This document shows, piece after piece, positions 16,331 through 24,197 of a stretch of 64,000 nt of DNA. Under the pieces are notes generated by a model that was not told where the DNA came from, did not search any database, and saw only the letters and a list, made by a program, of their open reading frames with translations. The position numbers and the translations under genes are program-made. Source of the stretch: Candidatus Obscuribacterales bacterium (lineage in GTDB: Bacteria; Cyanobacteriota; Vampirovibrionia; Obscuribacterales; Obscuribacteraceae); assembly GCA_020634035.1 (NCBI GenBank), contig JACKCM010000010.1, forward strand, positions 20,158 to 84,157, given 5' to 3'. The first letter of the stretch is position 1. Each line of letters opens with the position of its first letter.

Positions 16331-16963
16331 ATGATCTGGTGCAACGCAAAACACAATTTAATTCAGGGCCTTATGGCTATTCTGCTCATTTCCTTCTGTC
16401 TGGTAGGCTGCGGCAGTGGTACCACCGGTGATAGTGGTGCAGTTACTCCCCAGGGAACCATCGATCTTGATAACTTGAAGGTGGGTGTGCCGGAGAACAT
16501 CATCGAAGGTGCGGTCCTTTCATTTCAACTGGATGAAAACCCGATCTCGAGGGTTGGTGGTAAGAATCAGTACTTGAGCATAACCAAGGACAAAAGTGGC
16601 GGGACCTATATAGCCCAGTGCAAAGATGGTTATTGCTATCAGCTGCAGGCGCTCTATACCGAGAGCCCGGTAAGCAAGGAGCAAGCTCTTGCTGCAGTGA
16701 AATCAATGTTGCCTTCTTCTGCTCCGGAACAATCTAAGGTAGATACAAGCGAACTGGATAAAGGTGATTCTAAGTATCCGAAGATGTCCACCTCATACGG
16801 CGATTCTTATTTAAGCGAACTCTACTTTACCGACAGTACCGGAGAGAAAGTAAAACTCGTGAATGTCTGGGATTTGAAAAAAGCCGGTGAGAACTCGCCG
16901 TTTGCCAAAGGTGATGCCAAAGCGCAAGCCGAAGGTTCTAAAGAAAAGACCAGCTCTAACTAG
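16331..16963 (+). CDS. Hypothetical lipoprotein
   Basis: 210 residues with a type II signal peptide and lipobox LVGC near residue 27 (AILLISFCLVGCGS). The mature part starts with a Gly/Ser/Thr linker and contains two segments with Lys/Gly/Tyr pattern (GGTYIAQCKDGYCYQLQALY), probably a small beta domain. The Cys pair C-x4-C there may form a disulfide. The tail is Lys and Glu rich. Gene stands alone with a hairpin and a terminator after the stop. No family recognised. Confidence 0.72.
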   Translation: MIWCNAKHNLIQGLMAILLISFCLVGCGSGTTGDSGAVTPQGTIDLDNLKVGVPENIIEGAVLSFQLDENPISRVGGKNQYLSITKDKSGGTYIAQCKDGYCYQLQALYTESPVSKEQALAAVKSMLPSSAPEQSKVDTSELDKGDSKYPKMSTSYGDSYLSELYFTDSTGEKVKLVNVWDLKKAGENSPFAKGDAKAQAEGSKEKTSSN

Positions 16964-16991
16964 CGATTTAGATCGCTAGAACGAACAACCG

Positions 16992-17026
16992 ACACTCTTC
17001 TTTTCGATTTACGAGAAGGAGAGTGT
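16992..17026 (+). terminator. Bidirectional terminator between the lipoprotein and glycosyltransferase genes
   Basis: A 15-bp stem with two G-U pairs, arms 16992-17006 and 17012-17026, loop ATTTA, followed on the plus strand by TTTAGCTTTT. A second perfect hairpin TAGCGAT-TTAG-ATCGCTA (16961-16978) starts at the lipoprotein stop codon. The two genes converge here. Confidence 0.65.
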
Positions 17027-18043
17027 TTAGCTTTTGACCAGAGAGGAAGTTTTTGTTACTGCCGCATCTCTTACCAGCATGGTTCTATCGGGCTCAGCAT
17101 TGACGAATCCGCCTCCTAGTCTCTTCCCGACAACATAGGTGGGTCTTGCTCTCGTTTCGTCCAGAACTTTTGCAAGATAAATTGAGATAATACCGAGCAT
17201 CATTATCTGAAGGCCGGTAAAGAATCCCATAGCTGAAATCACTAGAATTGCAGTGGCGGCCGAGTTGAATATAAAACCGAGAATAAACGCCAGGAAAGAG
17301 ACAACTGTGAGCGCCGCTCCGAATCCGGAGATGAAAAATAGAGGAACGGAGCTGAAGGATAGTATGCCATCCAGGGCAAGACAGAGCAACTTTTTGACAG
17401 TGTAGGTGCTCTCGCCTATCTCTCTTGCGTCGCGGTCCAGGGGGACGCCGCACTGTTTGAAGCCCAGCCAGGGAATAAGTCCCCGAATGAAGCGAGTTTT
17501 CTCGGGCATTGCTTGCAGAGCGTTTACAACCACTCTGTCCATCAAGCGAAAGTCTCCCGTATCCCAGGGAATCTCTACAGTAGAGATTGCGCCCAGTAAT
17601 CGGTAGAAAAGGAAGGCGGTAATGCGTTTTGATTTTCTGTCCCGTCGCTTCGAACGAGTGGCGTAGACTACGTCATAGCCTTCTTTCCACTTTTCGAGCA
17701 TACTAGGAATCAACTCCGGTGGATCTTGTAAATCAGAATCCATGTTAATAACAGCCTGTCCTTCGGAGTGGTCCAGTCCGGCTGTTATTGCTGCTTGTTG
17801 TCCAAAGTTTCTTGACAACTCGACCAGTTTTATATTTTTAGATTCTACTGCTATGTGCCGCAAAGCGTTAGACGTCGGTTCACGGCTGCCGTCATTTACG
17901 AAAATCAACTCGTAGCTGACTTTCTCGGGTGTCAAGACCTGGTCGATGCGATCAATCAGCTTCAGTAGATTTCTCGGATCTTCGTTGTATACGGCTACTA
18001 TTACAGATAGCTCTGGATTTACCTGGTTTTTCACTTCGATCAC
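17027..18043 (-). CDS. Polyisoprenyl-phosphate glycosyltransferase, GtrB/DPM1-like (GT2)
   Basis: 338 residues. A GT2 catalytic domain at the N-terminus has LSVIVAVYNEDP, the nucleotide-binding IFVNDGS and the D-x-D region INMDSDLQDPPE. Two membrane spans follow at about residues 235-260 and 270-295, the usual GtrB layout. Such enzymes move a sugar from UDP- or GDP-sugar to undecaprenyl phosphate, providing donors for GT-C transferases on the outer face, several of which lie at 24-37 kb. Start is GTG at 18043. Confidence 0.87.
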   Translation of the reverse strand: MIEVKNQVNPELSVIVAVYNEDPRNLLKLIDRIDQVLTPEKVSYELIFVNDGSREPTSNALRHIAVESKNIKLVELSRNFGQQAAITAGLDHSEGQAVINMDSDLQDPPELIPSMLEKWKEGYDVVYATRSKRRDRKSKRITAFLFYRLLGAISTVEIPWDTGDFRLMDRVVVNALQAMPEKTRFIRGLIPWLGFKQCGVPLDRDAREIGESTYTVKKLLCLALDGILSFSSVPLFFISGFGAALTVVSFLAFILGFIFNSAATAILVISAMGFFTGLQIMMLGIISIYLAKVLDETRARPTYVVGKRLGGGFVNAEPDRTMLVRDAAVTKTSSLVKS

Positions 18044-18120
18044 GATAGGATTCGACTCTCAACAACCTGTAGATTTTCCCGCACCGGATAGTTTTGGTCA
18101 ACTTGGCAATTCCTAATGTT

Positions 18121-18144
18121 TATAGATCGGAAGCCTGATCTATA
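18121..18144. repeat. Perfect 8-bp inverted repeat
   Basis: TATAGATC (18121-18128) and GATCTATA (18137-18144) with 8 bases between. It lies 78 bases ahead of the glycosyltransferase start and could be an operator. No T-run follows on the minus strand, so a terminator is less likely. Confidence 0.4.
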
Positions 18145-18214
18145 TTCTGTTTTCTGGCTATATTACGGTTCTTCTTCTGTTTTTGGCGAAAAATCTATTG
18201 TAAAGAAGAGGAGC

Positions 18215-18230
18215 CTTAGAGTGCTCTAAG
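18215..18230 (-). terminator. Hairpin after the epimerase gene
   Basis: CTTAGA (18215-18220) and TCTAAG (18225-18230) with loop GTGC; the minus-strand sequence after it is CT-rich (CTCCTCTTCTTT). It lies 14 bases beyond the stop. A weak terminator. Confidence 0.4.
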
Positions 18231-18243
18231 CAAGTGCAATACT

Positions 18244-19176
18244 TTAGACCAGGCTGAGAGACTTAGTCCACTGCCATGCCCGGGATATGCCTGTTTCCAG
18301 CTGCATCTCAGGAGACCAACCCAGGTGTTTTCTGGCTTTGCTTATATCAAGAACATTGGATGGTACATCCAGGCTTCTTGCCGGAGTGGATTCGACATAA
18401 ACAGGTACGTCCACAACCTTTTCGATGGTCTCGATGATCTGATTTATAGAATAGCCTTCTCCTGATCCGATGTTGAATACCCGGGGATCTTCAGGACCTG
18501 GCTCATACCTGGCACATGCCACCAGGGCTTTGGCAGAATCTCCGATATAGATGAAGTCTCGCACCACTTTGCCGTCGCCGAATTTGGTTATGGGCTGTCC
18601 CCGGGCGATCTTGCCTAGAAATACACCGATGGCACCCTGTTTGGAATGGGGATTCTGCCGCTCGCCATAAGGATTAGCGAGCCTGGCAGCAACATATTCA
18701 AGTCCGTAGAGATGGTGAAAAAGCTGTAGATACTTTTCGATGGTCAGTTTGGTAATACCGTAGGAGCAGATTGGATCGGTGGGATGTTCCTCAACAATAG
18801 GCACTTCTCTAGGGACACCGTAAACGGTGCCGCCTGAAGAGATGAAAACGAATTTTTTTATCTTGTTGTTGCGACATTCTTCCAGGAGCTGCAGGGTGTC
18901 TACCACATTGCTTCTAACATCATGAATAGGGTCCTGATTGGAAGATTCAGGTAAAGTCGTATAAGCCAGGTGAAATACCCAATCCACGTCTTTGACCGCG
19001 TCATGCAACTCGCCATGGTTGCCGAGATCGCCGGTTATATATTCCACCTCATCGAGGGGCTCACTGAATCTACTCGGATACTTGTCGAAAACCCTTACTT
19101 TTACTCCTGTTTCAAGGAGGTGTTCCACGAGACTGGTTCCGATGAATCCGTTGCCGCCGATTACAGTCGCTTTCAT
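18244..19176 (-). CDS. NAD-dependent sugar epimerase/dehydratase (GalE-like SDR)
   Basis: 310 residues of the extended SDR family. NAD binding is by GGNGFIGTSLVEHL near residue 8. The catalytic triad appears as Ser in FVFISSGGTVYG and Y-x-x-x-K in SYGITKLTIEKY. The C-terminal KVVRDFIYIGDSAKAL and INQIIETIEK regions are typical of UDP-glucose or UDP-GlcNAc 4-epimerases. It probably makes a nucleotide sugar for the nearby glycosyltransferases. Exact substrate not assignable. Same strand as the GtrB-like gene, 200 bases apart. Confidence 0.87.
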   Translation of the reverse strand: MKATVIGGNGFIGTSLVEHLLETGVKVRVFDKYPSRFSEPLDEVEYITGDLGNHGELHDAVKDVDWVFHLAYTTLPESSNQDPIHDVRSNVVDTLQLLEECRNNKIKKFVFISSGGTVYGVPREVPIVEEHPTDPICSYGITKLTIEKYLQLFHHLYGLEYVAARLANPYGERQNPHSKQGAIGVFLGKIARGQPITKFGDGKVVRDFIYIGDSAKALVACARYEPGPEDPRVFNIGSGEGYSINQIIETIEKVVDVPVYVESTPARSLDVPSNVLDISKARKHLGWSPEMQLETGISRAWQWTKSLSLV

Positions 19177-19225
19177 TTTTACTCGCCTGCTACTTACAGA
19201 ATGGCGATTTTATCACGTTCTCAGC

Positions 19226-19254
19226 TTCAACATGGCGAAATTTCGCGCTATGAT
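19226..19254 (+). promoter_or_regulatory. Candidate promoter with palindrome in the spacer
   Basis: Weak -35 TTCAAC (19226-19231), 17-base spacer, good -10 TATGAT (19249-19254). A perfect 12-bp palindrome GCGAAATTTCGC (19235-19246) fills most of the spacer. It would drive the secreted orphan at 19286. Confidence 0.35.
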
Positions 19255-19285
19255 TCTAAAATGAAGTATTCCGAGGTTCTGAAAT

Positions 19286-19831
19286 TTGAGTATGTCTCTT
19301 CCCAGTCGCGTTCTCGTCCTGTCACTGTCCATGGCTCTGGCCGGGGCTAGTTCTGTTTCAGTCTGTCCGACTCTGGCTGCTCCGCAGTCTGCCAATCAGT
19401 CGTATCAGCAGCCGACTAATCAAAAAATCTCCCGGGAAGAGGCGCTTAAAATAGCCCGTACACAGGTCCCGGGCTCTCAGCATTCCACCACCATCCCCAA
19501 GAACTTTCCTGTGCCGGTCTATACGAGCAATGTCTCGAAGACCAATTTCATCCACTCTACAAAGGGTAATCCGTCCGCTTCGGCAAATATCATCACCTCC
19601 GACGATCCGGCCAAAGTGTTTAAGTGGTACCAGGCAGTTTGTCAAAGAGACAAATGGAAAATGCAGGTGCCCACCGACAAATTGCGGGCGACAACCAAGA
19701 TGGACAGCAACTTTTATATGCTTGACGCGACCAAACAGCATCATCGCATCATGATCTACTGTTACAAAAATCCGGATCCCAGGCAGCCTGGTTCGATTGT
19801 AAACATTGCCTGGAGCATTGCCGGAAGATAA
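19286..19831 (+). CDS. Hypothetical secreted protein
   Basis: 181 residues with a signal peptide (VLVLSLSMALAGASSVSV, probable cut after CPTLAA). The mature part has a Gln-rich start and then a compact domain with DDPAKVFKWYQAVC and KMDSNFYMLDATKQHHRIMIY. The 'DDP-x-x-V-x-x-W-Y' pattern recurs in secreted proteins of uncertain function. GAGG suits the TTG at 19286 better than the ATG at 19292, though both are possible. Convergent with the TadG-like gene with a gap of 6 bases. Confidence 0.68.
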   Translation: MSMSLPSRVLVLSLSMALAGASSVSVCPTLAAPQSANQSYQQPTNQKISREEALKIARTQVPGSQHSTTIPKNFPVPVYTSNVSKTNFIHSTKGNPSASANIITSDDPAKVFKWYQAVCQRDKWKMQVPTDKLRATTKMDSNFYMLDATKQHHRIMIYCYKNPDPRQPGSIVNIAWSIAGR

Positions 19832-19837
19832 TGCTTC

Positions 19838-21532
19838 TTAGAGGGGCACGCACACGCCTCTGGAATGCACTTCGGTCCAGCGGTAGACTTTGACTATGCC
19901 AAGATCACCATTGTGTCCGGTGCTCGGTTGCCAGGAGACTTCTTTTTTCCAGTTGGACCAGCCAAGCTGAAAGGCTATGGAATGGAAGGGAAGTGGCACT
20001 ACGGTGGGGATATGCACACCGGCGAAATTCTGGGTGGCTTCCGGAACTATGGTATAGCTGGTTCCATCAGGATTGTTGCCTTGTATAGTTGCCAGCCAGG
20101 GAGCATCGGCCAGGGCTAGCGGAAGAGGCTTGCAAGAGAGGGTGGAGCCGTCTTTGCTGTAGACCAGGAACTCTCTGGTTCCTGCCACAAGAAATCCTAT
20201 ATTGGCTGGATTGCTGAGACACTGGTGCATGTCTGAATTGCTGACATTGACGCCGACTTTGGAGATCATCTCGTTGCAGCGAGCCGTCAACTCTTTCTCG
20301 ATGTTGGTGGTATTGCCCTGGGGAGCGCCGAATATCAACTGATCTACCGTTCGGCCCACAACATCGAGGCCGACCAGTACGTTGCTGGCTGTGACCGATG
20401 AGCAAAGGACACCGCCAAAGGGCATGGTCATGGATTTTGTCGAAGGGGTGAAACCATAGCTCGAATTCGCTCCGAATTTTACGGGCGGATAGATGCCGTT
20501 GGGGTAAAAATAGAATCTTGCCTCCGGCTCGTCTATGAGGATTTTGAAGAAGGAATGAGGCATCGATGCCTTGTAAGTCTGGCGCGGGTTTGTCAGAACC
20601 CATGAGCGGGATTGCTCACCCAGGGTACTGTTTTTAATCGCTTTGCCATGTACTGAAAAGGCGTTTGGAACGGGTTTGTTCCAGGAGATTGGCATGGCAC
20701 TAGCCTGACTTTTTTCGAACATTGTGCGCGATACTAAATGTGGTTTCTCTTCATAAAGGAAGGGCACCTGCCAGGCGGTGTTGTTGCCGACTGTCAATGG
20801 TGTGTAGCCCTTTAAAAACCATTTGTTGCCGGCATTTTGCACACTGGTTCTGGTGGTCTGAGTTGCATAATTGTGATTGAGGTTGTGACCAGGAGGAAGA
20901 TTGAAATTGGAGCCCGGAGTACCAGCTAATGTTATATTCGACTCTTTTGCCCTCTCCATTAAAGAGGTCTGCCAGCCTGCGCCGGGCTGAACGCTCATAG
21001 CGGCACCCTGCCCTAGCATTCGCACCGAATTAGCAGAGGCGTATTCGCTGAAAAATCCATGCAGATTGTTGGAATTGTTCAATTTGTCTGCAAGCAAGTT
21101 GCTTATCGACTCGGCGTTTTGTACTGCGCTCTGGGCATTACCCGTGCCCTGACCGGCGTTGCCACCAGCAGCTGTCGCATTGATCGACATCAGCAGGGCT
21201 TTTGCCCAGATTCGATTTATTCTTCTAAGAGTTGCCTGGTTGCCCCCAATTACTCCGTTCGCTCCGGTTTCTTCATCAGAGGCCACGTCGCCGAAGAGCT
21301 GGATCTGGCTTGGAGTCAAGGGGACGGTTATGTCATCGAGGCTGCGCCGGCCAACATTGAGCGCACCGGAGTCGGCCGCGTTTTTGGTCTCGCTCTGACC
21401 ACCCATGAGCATCAGTAGTGCGACAAATCCCAGTCCGAGGATGACCAGCGCCAGAATCAGCACGGTCGAGAAGGTAATCATCGAGCCTGAGGTTTTCCGG
21501 GCTTTTATCTGGCGAATTGATTTTGCGGTCAT
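19838..21532 (-). CDS. TadG-like pilus-assembly/secreted protein
   Basis: 564 residues. One N-terminal membrane span (FSTVLILALVILGLGFVALL) preceded by a basic segment, then GGQSETKNAADSGALNVGR, the feature of TadG-like proteins where the span is followed by 'AADAAALAGA'-like sequence. The remainder is a large extracytoplasmic region with many Asn, Gly and Ser residues and no VWA motif I can see. It follows the TadE-like gene by 15 bases. No TadA, TadB, TadC, CpaB or prepilin peptidase is in the window. Confidence 0.72.
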   Translation of the reverse strand: MTAKSIRQIKARKTSGSMITFSTVLILALVILGLGFVALLMLMGGQSETKNAADSGALNVGRRSLDDITVPLTPSQIQLFGDVASDEETGANGVIGGNQATLRRINRIWAKALLMSINATAAGGNAGQGTGNAQSAVQNAESISNLLADKLNNSNNLHGFFSEYASANSVRMLGQGAAMSVQPGAGWQTSLMERAKESNITLAGTPGSNFNLPPGHNLNHNYATQTTRTSVQNAGNKWFLKGYTPLTVGNNTAWQVPFLYEEKPHLVSRTMFEKSQASAMPISWNKPVPNAFSVHGKAIKNSTLGEQSRSWVLTNPRQTYKASMPHSFFKILIDEPEARFYFYPNGIYPPVKFGANSSYGFTPSTKSMTMPFGGVLCSSVTASNVLVGLDVVGRTVDQLIFGAPQGNTTNIEKELTARCNEMISKVGVNVSNSDMHQCLSNPANIGFLVAGTREFLVYSKDGSTLSCKPLPLALADAPWLATIQGNNPDGTSYTIVPEATQNFAGVHIPTVVPLPFHSIAFQLGWSNWKKEVSWQPSTGHNGDLGIVKVYRWTEVHSRGVCVPL

Positions 21533-21547
21533 GGTAAGTGCTCTCGT

Positions 21548-22009
21548 CTATTTACTCGCGGTTCCTACGATAGGCTCTTTCGCCTGGGCTATGAAAGTAA
21601 ACTGGCTGAAGCCGGGGAAAGGTATCGGAACCTGGACAATCATTCTGGTTTGACAGGTGACGGACCCGGCGCCCGGGTTGTATACAAGGTCTTTGATAAC
21701 CAGAGACTGGATTATGCTTGACTTTTTGATCGATGATATAGATTGTTGGGCTGCGCTGTTTGCCTGGTTTCCAGCCGGTTGGCTGGCTGCTGCCCGGGCG
21801 GCGTTTTTGGCGGCCTGGTCGTTTTTCGAGTTGGTGATCACCAGAACAGCTAGATCAAGAATGAAGAGCGCCACGGGGACAAAGATCATGGCGGCCACGA
21901 CTGCTTCGGTCAGGCTTGTTCCCCGACCGGTTCTGGTTCTGCGGTTTCTGACCGTGAATCTTCGTAGCATCGACTTAACTCGGTCCCTCATGCACCCGTT
22001 CCGGGTCAT
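21548..22009 (-). CDS. TadE-like minor pseudopilin
   Basis: 153 residues. After a basic leader, GTSLTEAVVAAMIFVPVALF gives the TadE signature, with the Glu inside the start of the membrane helix, as in pseudopilins processed by a prepilin peptidase. A short periplasmic domain follows (SVTCQTRMIVQVPIPFPG). Start ATG 22009 (an ATG at 21991 is also possible). It forms a two-gene unit with the TadG-like gene. Confidence 0.75.
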   Translation of the reverse strand: MTRNGCMRDRVKSMLRRFTVRNRRTRTGRGTSLTEAVVAAMIFVPVALFILDLAVLVITNSKNDQAAKNAARAAASQPAGNQANSAAQQSISSIKKSSIIQSLVIKDLVYNPGAGSVTCQTRMIVQVPIPFPGFSQFTFIAQAKEPIVGTASK

Positions 22010-22169
22010 AATAACTATACTCTGCCTCTCCGGGATTTAGCCGGGATTTATATGAGCATCTTACAATTTTGTGCTTCAATACAGTTCTTTCGCGGTTCTG
22101 TATGATATAGCCGTAGAAATAGTATAGTCAGAGCATCCGAGATTCATCAGGAAAAGCACGAGAAGAGCT

Positions 22170-23807
22170 GTGGTAGACAAAGAGCCGGACAACAAAGAGA
22201 CAGAAGAGCAGGTTTCGGAAGAGGAAGAAGAGGGGAAGGAAGAGGTTCTCAAGAATCTTTTCTCAGAGCATCGTGCCACTGTCGAGATGGACAAACCTGC
22301 TCCTACCGCTGATTCTGATCAATCCCAGGAGTCCGAGCCTGAGGCGGAGCCTGAACCTGAGTCTGAGCCTGAGCGTAGAGTCGCCAGGACTATGCTCGAG
22401 TCCGAGTCGCCGGATTTAGAGAAGCTACGTGAGCTTGCCGAAGAAGTCACCGAAAAGAAAGAAAGAGTAGCAAAAACCCTGCTTGAAACAGAATCTCCCG
22501 ATCTGGAGAAGATAAGATCCCTTGCCGAGGAGGCTGCCCAAAAAGTTGAAGCTGAACCGGACGAAGAGCGGCGGGTGGCAAAAACGATGCTCGAGATGGA
22601 GCTTCCTGAAGTAGCCGAGCCGCTCACCCAGAGTGAAGAATTGCAAGAACAAGATGAACTGGAGGCGAGTATCGACGAGGCGGTCTCTCGTCAGACCGCC
22701 GAAGCTGAGCCCGAGCGCAAAGTGTCTCGTACTTTGATAGAGACCGATCTGCCAGATAGGGTTAAAGAGCAGCTGCAGGAGAAGGTTCTCGAGGCGGCTC
22801 GGGAGCAAGAGGCTTCTCGCCGCAATTTGTCTACCGAGTTAGGCAAGCGCAAAATTCAGAGAAGTCTGGTGGATATCCCTGCTTCTTTCCAGCTTGAGTC
22901 CCAGGCGGATGAAGAGGCTGCTGAGCCGATTTTGAGGCGTGAGAGTTTTGTTGCTAAAACAATGCTCGACCATGAACTGATTCTCAATCAGCTCTCCGAG
23001 TCCATGCAAAGACTGGAGGCGGTACAGCGCAAAGAGATAGAAGAAAAAGAAAGAGAACTCGCCAGCCAGCCTGTCAAAGAGCGAATTCCGATAGACAATT
23101 TCAAGATGGCCAAGCCCTGTCAGTGGCAGTGGGAAGATGACGGTTTCAATGATCCGTTTCGCTACTGCGGACTGTGCAAACAGGTTGTCTACAACTTCGA
23201 CGACGTAGACAAGCCGGAAGCTATGGCCCTCATTTATCAGAGGGAAAATCAGGAAAAGCCTCACCTGTTTAAGAGAACCGACGGCAAATTCATGACTGCC
23301 GACTGCCCGATTGCGGTTCAAAGACACCGCTTTTTCACTATGACAGGAATGGCGGTGGGCGGTATCTTTCTCTTCTTGCTTCTTCTAGGACTGCTGATGC
23401 CGAAGGAGGCACCAGCACCGGCGGTGAATCAGGAAGAGACCGTTCAGACCGAATTCTCCGGAGGAGGCGGCGGTGCGGCCCCGGCCGAACAGCCATCTTC
23501 GCAGCCGTCCAATTCGACAGGAGACGGATATTTCCGTTATAACGCCGACGATCCAAGTTTAAATACTGCTCCGGCACAGCCGGCAAATCCAGGCGCTGGT
23601 CATAACACTCCAGGCACCGCTCCGGTTCCGGGTGTGGATGAGAAGGGAGACTTCTGGGAGTTTCCCAACGGTGAGCCCGCCAGTGGCGTCCAGTCTGCTC
23701 CTGCCAAACCGCAGGCAGGCACCTCGGTCTACCCCAGTCAGGCGCCTGCAGGACAAACTCAGCCGGTGGCCGTACCCGGACCGACTACTCCTATACCGGA
23801 AGACTAA
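22170..23807 (+). CDS. Acidic membrane protein with repeated R/K-T-x-L-E/D motifs and a Cys domain
   Basis: 545 residues, GTG start. Residues 1-300 are very acidic and helical and carry six copies of a short motif: V-A-R-T-M-L-E at T74, then T103, T139, T188, a Ser version at S232 (RSLVD), and T264 (KTMLD). Residues 315-385 hold C317, C333, C336 and C379 in a pattern (RYCGLCKQVVYNFDD, FKRTDGKFMTADCP) known from cytosolic metal-binding segments just before a membrane span in other phyla. One span lies at 388-410. The C-terminal 135 residues are Pro, Ala and Gly rich. Converges with the FHA gene 13 bases away. See findings. Confidence 0.78.
   Translation: MVDKEPDNKETEEQVSEEEEEGKEEVLKNLFSEHRATVEMDKPAPTADSDQSQESEPEAEPEPESEPERRVARTMLESESPDLEKLRELAEEVTEKKERVAKTLLETESPDLEKIRSLAEEAAQKVEAEPDEERRVAKTMLEMELPEVAEPLTQSEELQEQDELEASIDEAVSRQTAEAEPERKVSRTLIETDLPDRVKEQLQEKVLEAAREQEASRRNLSTELGKRKIQRSLVDIPASFQLESQADEEAAEPILRRESFVAKTMLDHELILNQLSESMQRLEAVQRKEIEEKERELASQPVKERIPIDNFKMAKPCQWQWEDDGFNDPFRYCGLCKQVVYNFDDVDKPEAMALIYQRENQEKPHLFKRTDGKFMTADCPIAVQRHRFFTMTGMAVGGIFLFLLLLGLLMPKEAPAPAVNQEETVQTEFSGGGGGAAPAEQPSSQPSNSTGDGYFRYNADDPSLNTAPAQPANPGAGHNTPGTAPVPGVDEKGDFWEFPNGEPASGVQSAPAKPQAGTSVYPSQAPAGQTQPVAVPGPTTPIPED
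22380..22970 (+). repeat. Six T/S-x-x-E/D repeat motifs within the acidic protein
   Basis: The protein-level motif basic-[T/S]-[M/L]-[L/I/V]-[E/D] occurs with T/S at residues 74, 103, 139, 188, 232 and 264. The Thr-to-acidic spacing (+3) is constant. Two copies extend to nearly identical 14-residue units ending SPDLEK(L/I). Confidence 0.75.
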
Positions 23808-23820
23808 AGGTCGATTGTCT

Positions 23821-24132
23821 CTATTCGATTCTGAAAATAGTGCGACCGACTTTTATGCAATCGCCGGGGGCTAATTTATAGGGCGCTGAAATCAGTTGAT
23901 CGTTGACCGAAGTGCCGTTCGAACTCATCAGGTCTTCTACCCACCAGGCGCCATTCTCGAAATAGACGCGAGCATGGTCTGCCGAGGCATAACCGTCGTC
24001 GGGAAGGACTATGGTGTTCTCCGGCGCCCGGCCGAGCTTCACCGAAGCCTCGCTAATGGTGTGTCTCTCCTCGGTGGCCGTATTGACCAGCACCGGCATG
24101 CGGCCTGCGCTTTCTGTGTGTTGAGAATCCAT
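23821..24132 (-). CDS. FHA-domain protein
   Basis: 103 residues from ATG 24132, which has GGAAG 8 bases ahead; an ATG at 24138 and a TTG at 24180 are alternatives. A single forkhead-associated domain fills the protein: VKLGRAPENTIVLPDD (Gly-Arg at the phosphate-binding turn), SADHARV (Ser and His) and LMSSNGTSVND (Asn-Gly). All phosphothreonine-binding positions are intact. FHA domains bind phospho-Thr peptides, often pT-x-x-D/E or pT-x-x-I/L. It converges with the motif-repeat protein, which is a plausible partner. Confidence 0.88.
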   Translation of the reverse strand: MDSQHTESAGRMPVLVNTATEERHTISEASVKLGRAPENTIVLPDDGYASADHARVYFENGAWWVEDLMSSNGTSVNDQLISAPYKLAPGDCIKVGRTIFRIE

Positions 24133-24197
24133 TGTCATTTCTTCCGTTCCAGTTGCTTCAGTTACCCGGGAAAATCTCAAGCAAAAGACTATCTGAA

